Assembly (NCBI GenBank): GCA_002284615.2
Contig: MU069628.1
Location: forward strand, 153,431 to 164,468
Direction: 5' to 3'
DNA from: Dunaliella salina
Lineage: Eukaryota > Chlorophyta > Chlorophyceae > Chlamydomonadales > Dunaliellaceae
DNA: 11,038 bases
Positions 6,830 to 11,038 of the stretch are shown here, one piece after another (positions within the stretch are counted from its first letter, which is position 1; each line of letters opens with the position of its first letter). Under the pieces are notes generated by a model that was not told where the DNA came from, did not search any database, and saw only the letters and a program-made list of their open reading frames with translations. Both the position numbers and the translations under genes were made by a program.

Positions 6830-7490
6830 GATGATCTGATGATTGCTGGTCCTTTCACATCCTATCTGCCATAAATAGTTTGACTCACTCTCACAGTTTC
6901 AAACAAAAGCTGCTAAATTTTGAACCAATTGATCTTACCCATTTTGTCTTGGACCTCAGGATGAGACACTTGCAGTATTGGCCTCCATTCTCAGGCTTAC
7001 ACCCCAGGGAACGCAACAGCAAACGGCTAACTTAGTTGAATATAACCGTTGAACATACTATCAGTGGTGCGCCCTGCCCACAAACAGGGCTGTGGCTACT
7101 TATTCCCCTTTCATACTCCCCAAGTACATGTTTCTTGACCTCCCCAAGGTGTCATTTGCATCGTGGCTTGCTTTAGACTCCGCGTTCACACCCTTCATTA
7201 TGAGACAGCAACTTGGAATTCTGGCTCTTCCCCTGACTGTGACTCATGTCAGTCAGGAACACTTATGATCTTCAAGATGATCATGAAGGCTTCATGTCGT
7301 CTTTCTTTCATGATGAAGAGCATGCCTTTTTTTGCACTCACCTGACTCAGAGGGTAGTTTCAATTGGCATTAAACATGCATCTTTATATACCTATTGCTA
7401 TATACCCATACCAGAACAATGCAAAGTTGCTGTTAGGCTTTGTCGACTCCTATCTACTGCTTGCATTCTGATTTCTCCTGTAATCCTGAA
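6830..7490 (+). pseudogene. LINE 2 part 2: C-terminal region with Cys/His knuckle
   Basis: LINE 2 resumes with SDDCWSFHILSAINSLTHS (from 6835), LNFEPIDLTHFVLDLRMRHLQYW and HPRERNSKR up to a TAG at 7033. It then reads QWCALPTNRAVATYSPFILP and MFLDLPK (from 7062), CFRLRVHTLHYETATWN (from about 7166), CDSC, and DEEHAFFCTH, in three frames. This parallels the LINE 1 segment 3628-4053, including the CX2C...H...C knuckle. At least four frame changes make it non-functional. The last part before 7490 is not recognisable. Confidence 0.8.
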
Positions 7491-7617
7491 AAGGTAAAAA
7501 AAGAAAAAGTCTATGCCGGACATATCCTCGTATGTATTCTGATTTATGCGCAAACACTTCGTCCTTTACCCCAAGCTTTTTCAGTTCATTCTTAACATTC
7601 CTGTTCCGTGTGCTGGC

Positions 7618-7640
7618 CCCTTGTAACCCTTGTAACCCTT
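7618..7640 (+). repeat. 9-bp tandem repeat (CCCTTGTAA x2.6)
   Basis: CCCTTGTAA is repeated at 7618-7626 and 7627-7635, with a partial third unit. It matches the LINE 1 tail unit CCTTGTAAA in period and core, so it probably marks the 3' end of another LINE fragment. Confidence 0.75.
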
Positions 7641-7740
7641 TCCGTATGCTGAAATGTAACAGCATCGGCCTAAGAGTGGCTGCCGGTCCCTATAACTTTG
7701 TATATCTTGTAAATCTTGATTTCTTGTATACCCGTTGCAA

Positions 7741-7846
7741 GGCTCAGAATGTGTCCACTTTTCTGCAACAAGACAATAACAAAGTCAATTGCTTTTTCAT
7801 ACTATTTCTTTTTCCGAGCAGGCTAGTAGTCGCGCGTCTTGACTGA
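7741..7846 (+). pseudogene. Possible C-terminal fragment of the LINE ORF
   Basis: Plus-strand frame 2 reads NVSTFLQQDNNKVNCFF and ends at TGA 7844-7846. It is comparable to the LINE 1 C-terminal segment DVARFFQNQDTQTYRF (around 4177-4224): V-x-x-F-x-Q, then polar and aromatic residues. The match is short. It conflicts with Z being a simple minus-strand insertion and may show a further nested fragment. Confidence 0.3.
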
Positions 7847-7871
7847 AGGCCTTCTTCCTGTAATCCCTGAA

Positions 7872-8211
7872 CTTACTTTCTTTTACTCAATCTGCAGCCT
7901 TAAATCATAGCCTAGCCTGAGGTTCAGACTAGCCTGAAAGCACTTCTAGCCAAAGACCTGGACAGGAGGACGGCATTATCAGAGAATTGTCTCGAAGATC
8001 CTGTAGTTGATACCATCCAGGCTAGCCAGTATGCCTCAGTTCTACCTGTATGCCTCAGAGGAGCGAACATGAATGCCAAATGTTACTTGACATCCCGGTA
8101 AACTTGGAGCTTTGGTTCAGCATGTTTGGAATGAATGCTTATGAAACGCACACAGCAAAACATTGTTCATCAAATGTACTCTGAACATTTTTGATCAACA
8201 ACATCCGTACC
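7872..8211. other. No gene seen
   Basis: About 340 bases without motif, repeat or convincing frame. A plus-strand frame continuing from LINE 2 part 2 after removal of Z stays open to TGA near 7918, but its residues are not recognisable. CTAGCCTGA is repeated at 7912-7920 and 7930-7938. Confidence 0.5.
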
Positions 8212-8222
8212 GTACAATAATG

Positions 8223-8700
8223 AAAAGAGAAAGAAAAAGAAAAACTACGTAGGCAGAGAAACTCTCCCTACATCAGTTAAGGGAAAGGAAACACATGGCT
8301 CGAAGAAGAGCCGTGTGCCCCCTCCACCACATTGTATGTACAAGACTGGTCCAGGTAAGCCCGAGCGCAACAGCAGTGGCAGCCGGCTCGCCCCATCCTG
8401 AAGCCGATGTACGGTTCTGAGTTCGTGAGAAGTCTGGCAGCTGTATTCTAGACAGCAGGGCAGGTTCTTAGCTGAGCCAAGGCTGGGTTCGTAGGCAAGT
8501 TTCTTTTTTCAAAGGAATCAAGCTTATATGAAGAGCCTTATGTGTCCAAGCAGTGGAAAGTTTTGACACTTGCTGGCCACTTGCTGGTAGGAGTAGGAAG
8601 GTGGCTTTGGCCTCTGTATTGAGGACGGCAGAGTAGATAGCATGGCTTAGTGCCAGAGTCGTTGCATTCAACGGTCACAAATTTCTGGTTAGAAATTTGG
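8223..8700 (-). mobile_element. Y2: minus-strand element with Y-type 3' end
   Basis: Bases 8223-8331 match the 3' end of element D (Y1): GAAAAAGAAAAACTACGTAGG, CTCTCCCTACATCAGTTAAGG and CCCCTCCACCACA. On the minus strand it ends in a T/C tail. Upstream (8332-8700) similarity to D is lost. A minus-strand frame from 8671 to 8468 reads SHAIYSAVLNTEAKATFLLLP with no domain I can name. The right border is set by the weak flank and coincides with a 9-bp hairpin at 8678-8699. Confidence 0.65.
8678..8699. repeat. Hairpin at the 5' edge of Y2 (9-bp stem, GGTT loop)
   Basis: CAAATTTCT (8678-8686) and AGAAATTTG (8691-8699) are perfect reverse complements. It lies exactly at the inferred 5' end of Y2 on the minus strand. 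Reverse transcription stopping at a stable hairpin, or a terminal snap-back, could create it; chance is also possible. Confidence 0.8.
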
Positions 8701-8960
8701 GTACAGTAAGGACTCTTCGCGCCGGGCCAAATTTTGCTCTCACTACAGTGCTTCCCTGCTCCTATTGTTCCTCGTCCACCAACACAAGGAGCCATCACAA
8801 AAAGCTGATTCCAGTTATACAACACATGTGTTGACCAAGAGGAGGACACGACCTGCATAGAAGAGTGCCACCAAACAACTGTTTCATGATGCACAACTCA
8901 TCATCCACTTCCTCCATGTTATGGCCATCTGTATCACACGGCACAAGGACCTGACAGAAA
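8701..8960 (-). other. Cysteine-rich open minus-strand frames, unrecognised
   Basis: Two overlapping minus-strand frames (8894-8538 and 8983-8795) are open and contain CRSCPP, CCITG, APCVGG and PYC. Neither matches a known family by eye. If Y2 is removed, the frame at 8701 stays open to about base 8142 as YCTVRMLLIKNV-type sequence, so this may be the broken host gene of Y2. It may equally be chance. Confidence 0.2.
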
Positions 8961-9041
8961 AATTCTGGAGGGGGGGTCCTCAAACTCCATACCCCCCTGA
9001 CCCACCCACCATGCCCCCATCCCCTTGAATCGGGATGGATA
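8961..9041. other. G- and C-homopolymer tracts
   Basis: Seven G (8970-8976), six C (8992-8997) and several shorter C runs lie next to the telomere-like array. No gene seen. Confidence 0.8.
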
Positions 9042-9142
9042 TAGGGTTTAGGTTAGCGTTTAGGGGTTAGGGTTTAGGGTTTGGGGGGGGGTAGGGTTTA
9101 GCTTAATGGTTTAGGTATTTTAGGTTTAGGGTTTAGGGTTAA
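9042..9142 (+). repeat. Interstitial telomere-type array (TTTAGGG)n, degenerate
   Basis: About 100 bases made of roughly 14 units of TTTAGGG and variants, with a nine-G run (9083-9091) inside. TTTAGGG is the Arabidopsis-type telomere repeat of land plants and many green algae, so the unit supports a green-lineage host. The variant units suggest an old internal array, not a live chromosome end. It might arise from break repair, fusion, or telomere sequence carried by an element. Confidence 0.88.
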
Positions 9143-9322
9143 TCAATAGCTGCTGGTCTCCTTGGTACCATCCATGTAATTTTGCCCTGGAGCGCCCTGA
9201 CACCAGCTTCTTCGGGAACCATGATTCAGCAATGCCACTAATTTGATGTGACAGCTGTCATGCTCAATCACTGTCATTACACTTTTACTATTCTGGAAGC
9301 AGGTCACATTTCCCCCCCATTA
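9143..9322. other. No gene seen
   Basis: This stretch holds the first copy of a 38-bp direct repeat (9216-9253) and a run of seven C near 9312. I see no coding signal. Confidence 0.5.
9216..9253 (+). repeat. 38-bp direct repeat, copy 1
   Basis: It matches 10494-10531 at 37 of 38 bases (A versus G at one site), starting GAACCATGATTCAGCAATGC. Similarity stops abruptly on both sides. Confidence 0.95.
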
Positions 9323-9820
9323 AGCAATACTGTTGGCAAGAAAGGCAGAAATGTTGCTTAATGTTTCTCCTGCTTCACAGAAAAATGCTGGTGTGCCAAA
9401 AAAAAATTGTCTTAACATAGCAAAACATGGCAAAGTTTTGCCAAGAGCATGTCCACACAACAGGCACATCCTGAGCCCTAACCCATCAGCAATGGTTCAA
9501 TACACAGCCATGAAACTGCAACTTAGCTTGCAACAACAGTTCTGAAGCCTCTTCGAACGCCCACAATCACAGCCGCTCCCTGGGATATGCTCATCCCAGG
9601 AGCAGCACGACTGAGGCAACACACCCTCGTGCTCCTAATGCTCTGTTCTCTTCTGATGGTGCTCACGGTAACAAGGCTTACATGTGCAGCTTGTAAGTGC
9701 AAGGCTTCTCTTTATCAAGGCTTCAGACATGCGCACAATCTCCCTGCACTTCAGGCAATGTATCTGACCAAGCTCACAAGTTATGCCTTCAAAGGCTCCA
9801 CATTCTCCACACACATACAA
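9323..9820 (-). pseudogene. Cysteine-rich minus-strand frame, broken, unrecognised
   Basis: Read from 9820 downwards this frame starts YVCGECGAFEG, then ITCELGQIHCLKCREIV, SCTCKPCYREHH, a stop at 9635-9637, SCCSWDEH, CDCGR, CCCKLSC, a stop at 9497-9499, and MCLLCGHALGK, closing at 9320-9322. Repeated CX2C and HCX2C spacings look like zinc-binding knuckles. A frame shift at about 9820 may join it to 10181-9825, which has CSVC and TGC. It could be a decayed zinc-finger protein of a transposon or host. Biased cysteine content in a non-coding frame is the alternative, and I cannot name a family. Confidence 0.35.
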
Positions 9821-9824
9821 TCAC

Positions 9825-10493
9825 AAATGCTCCTGGCTGTGTGGTGCTCATGAATGCTTGCATGAAAGTAGCTTCCCCCCTGCATCCAGTGCTGCTGTCA
9901 CCCACCAGGCATACAGAGCAGGCAAGCATCCCCCCAGCCTTCTGACCTTCATTGATGGACAAAGTCCGTGTTGAGACACATATCCAAGTCCGATGGCCTC
10001 TAAGGACACGGGCCGACATGCGCCTATCCGCTGATGTAACCCCGCTGGCTGCTGAGTCCCCCGCTGCCGAGAATGGCCTGTGCCACAGACGATTCTCGAG
10101 TACGTTCCCCGTGGTGGTGGCGCCATGAATTGGTTTTATGTCCAGAGTCGGCAAAAGCCATCCGACAAGGGACAGGTTCACTCGAGCTGAGGGCTTGGGG
10201 TGCGAGTGGACTGCTACTCTGCTTGCTCTTCATGCTGCAGCTTAGCTGTTCTGGGCTAGCTGCAGAGTGCTGGCTTGGCTGCAGCACACAGAGAATTCTT
10301 GGGGCAGACACAGCAGGTGTGGACCAGCTTCACCAGGTTAGCGTCACATCAGGGACAGGGCACCCCTGGCACAAGGCCAGGGATAAAAGGAACGGAGCCG
10401 AACCTCAAGGAAAGGTGGTACAGAAGATTAAATAAGAGAGAGAACCTAATAAAACAAACCCACTTAAATACAGGTCACACATCACACTTGTTT
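9825..10493. other. Uncertain region with overlapping open frames on both strands
   Basis: Open frames exist on the minus strand (10181-9825 and 10311-10024) and plus strand (10073-10435, 120 codons, with a hydrophobic stretch LLLCLLFMLQL). None has a recognisable domain. The minus frame adjoining the cysteine-rich remnant is the better candidate because of CSVC near its end. The segment is GC-richer than its flanks, which lengthens chance frames. Confidence 0.25.
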
Positions 10494-10531
10494 GAACCAT
10501 GATTCAGCAATGCCACTAATTTGGTGTGACA
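10494..10531 (+). repeat. 38-bp direct repeat, copy 2
   Basis: Second copy of the repeat at 9216-9253, one base before the 20-bp tandem array. The two copies enclose 1240 bases that contain the cysteine-rich frame. Confidence 0.95.
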
Positions 10532-10532
10532 A

Positions 10533-10612
10533 GTGCGGTGGGGACCTGTGCAGTGCGGTGGGGACCTGTGCAGTGCGTCAGAGATTTGTGCAGTGTGGTG
10601 GAGACCTGTGCC
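10533..10612. repeat. 20-bp tandem repeat, 4 copies
   Basis: Units begin at 10533, 10553, 10573 and 10593. The first two are identical (GTGCGGTGGGGACCTGTGCA), the third is the most diverged and the fourth differs at three sites. It directly follows the second 38-bp repeat. Confidence 0.95.
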
Positions 10613-10890
10613 GAGGTGTGTGCTCGCATGCCTGAACCTCTGTGTGTCCGAATCCTGCCTGAGTGTAGAACGTCAGTATGTGGTTCTCTTGAGTGTTTCC
10701 TGATGAGACGCTTACATAGAACTCCTCTCTTTTTTAATCAACAAACCTTGGTTGTCCTATCATTTGTCGCCCCTTTTCAGCTTTTGCGCTTTGTATTGAG
10801 CGGCTGGTTGTTAACCCAGCCCAGGCTGATGAGTCGATCGTCTTGGCTCAAGGTCCTCAGACATTTAACAACAATCAATCAATCGGCCGC
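10613..10890. other. No gene seen
   Basis: About 280 bases. A plus-strand frame running from 10526 through the tandem repeat to 11002 (158 codons) is open but is built on repeat sequence and has no domain. GGCTGG and CCAGCC (10802-10821) can form a weak hairpin. Confidence 0.5.
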
Positions 10891-11030
10891 GTTTCCAGTG
10901 GATCCGCAAATTCAAATCGCAATTTCCGGATTGAGAAGTTGTTTCCAGTGGGCAATCCGGAAAATAAAATGTCAGTCCGGAAATTGCCAATTTCCGGATT
11001 GAGCAATTTCCGGATCGGGGAATTAAAATA
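10891..11030. repeat. Cluster of inverted TCCGGA-centred motifs
   Basis: CAATTTCCGGATTGAG occurs at 10920-10935 and 10988-11003, and CAATTTCCGGAT at 11004-11015. Inverted relatives are CAATCCGGAAAAT at 10953-10965 and TCCGGAAATTG at 10976-10986. The last pairs with CAATTTCCGGA (10988-10998) as a perfect 11-bp hairpin with a one-base centre. GTTTCCAGTGG also repeats at 10891 and 10941, 50 bases apart. It may be the edge of a satellite or a terminal inverted repeat region of an element continuing outside the window. Confidence 0.9.
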
Positions 11031-11038
11031 CCCCCCCC
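11031..11038. other. Poly-C at window end
   Basis: Eight C at the edge, like the C run leading into Ns at 5076-5104, probably a sequencing or assembly boundary. Confidence 0.8.

Larger units (their letters stand above)
4827..6839. repeat. Candidate target-site duplication of element E (9/10)
   Basis: GATGACCTGA (4827-4836) and GATGATCTGA (6830-6839) bracket element E. LINE 2 coding similarity stops at the first copy and restarts at the second, which is independent support. Joining them leaves a one-base frame discrepancy, in line with the general decay of LINE 2. The right copy also lies in a small palindrome (6826-6840). Confidence 0.6.
7491..7855 (-). mobile_element. Z: minus-strand retroelement fragment in LINE 2
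   Basis: The plus-strand head GGTAAAAAAAGAAAAAGTC followed by CTATGCCGG resembles the X-type ends, so on the minus strand Z ends in a T/C tail. The CCTTAA motif is not seen. Flanking 15/16-bp repeats give a length of 365 bp. Its interior holds a 9-bp-period repeat (7618-7640) and, on the plus strand, a possible LINE C-terminus (7741-7846), so Z may be composite. Confidence 0.45.
7476..7871. repeat. Candidate target-site duplication of Z (15/16 bp)
   Basis: TCCTGTAATCCTGAA (7476-7490) and TCCTGTAATCCCTGAA (7856-7871) differ by one inserted C. The left copy abuts the A-rich head of Z. Because LINE tails here also contain CCTTGTAA-type repeats, one or both copies could instead be tail sequence. 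Confidence 0.55.
8212..8711. repeat. Candidate target-site duplication of Y2 (9/11)
   Basis: GTACAATAATG (8212-8222) and GTACAGTAAGG (8701-8711) flank Y2, the left copy abutting its A-rich head. Two mismatches make this suggestive only. Confidence 0.4.

Noticed and set aside
10073..10435. 120-codon plus-strand frame with a hydrophobic segment as a membrane protein
   Set aside because: No homology recognised, composition is GC-biased, and overlapping frames on the other strand are equally open.
10700..10730. CCTGATGAG string as a hammerhead ribozyme core
   Set aside because: The required GAAA box and closing stems are absent here. The same holds for CTGATGAG at 10827.
10526..11002. 158-codon plus-strand frame as a gene
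   Set aside because: It starts in the 20-bp tandem repeat and ends in the inverted motif cluster; repeats without stops produce such frames.

Overview
This is a gene-poor eukaryotic nuclear window made almost entirely of decayed retrotransposons. I see no intact host gene, rRNA, tRNA or CRISPR array, and nothing bacterial. The degenerate TTTAGGG-type array (9042-9142) points to the plant/green-algal lineage. The LINE-type reverse transcriptase fragments resemble, from memory and unchecked, predicted proteins of prasinophyte algae such as Cymbomonas. The poly-C run with Ns (5076-5104) and the poly-C at the window end mark weak assembly.

Layout. 1-1760: an (AC)n microsatellite, then sequence with no recognisable gene but several foldback structures. 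1762/2001-4313: a plus-strand LINE copy (LINE 1) with reverse transcriptase, YADD active site and a C-terminal Cys/His knuckle. It carries five internal stops and several frameshifts, is interrupted by two short minus-strand insertions, and ends in a 9-bp-period tail. 4308-7490 and probably beyond: a second, 5'-truncated plus-strand copy (LINE 2), split by a 1993-bp minus-strand insertion (element E, 4837-6829). E is itself split by element D, and D by element X3. Each junction has a candidate target-site duplication. A further minus-strand insertion (Z, 7491-7855) lies in LINE 2. 8223-8700: another minus-strand element (Y2). 9042-9142: interstitial telomeric repeats. 9216-10531: a 38-bp direct repeat enclosing a broken cysteine-rich minus-strand frame. 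10533-10612: a 20-bp tandem repeat. 10891-11030: a cluster of inverted TCCGGA-centred motifs.

How the pieces relate. Seven short insertions all lie in minus orientation. Each ends, on its own strand, in a pyrimidine tail of T runs broken by C, which appears as an A-rich head on the plus strand. Six of them share a conserved ending (CCTTAA-like motif, about 30-37 nt, CRTAG, T/C tail). Two of them, D and E, encode the same C-terminal domain; in D it shows a PD...ExK arrangement, as in restriction-type endonucleases. The most notable result is therefore a stack of four elements (LINE 2 > E > D > X3) from a retroelement family with pyrimidine tails and a candidate nuclease domain. All function assignments come from reading motifs by eye; no search was run.
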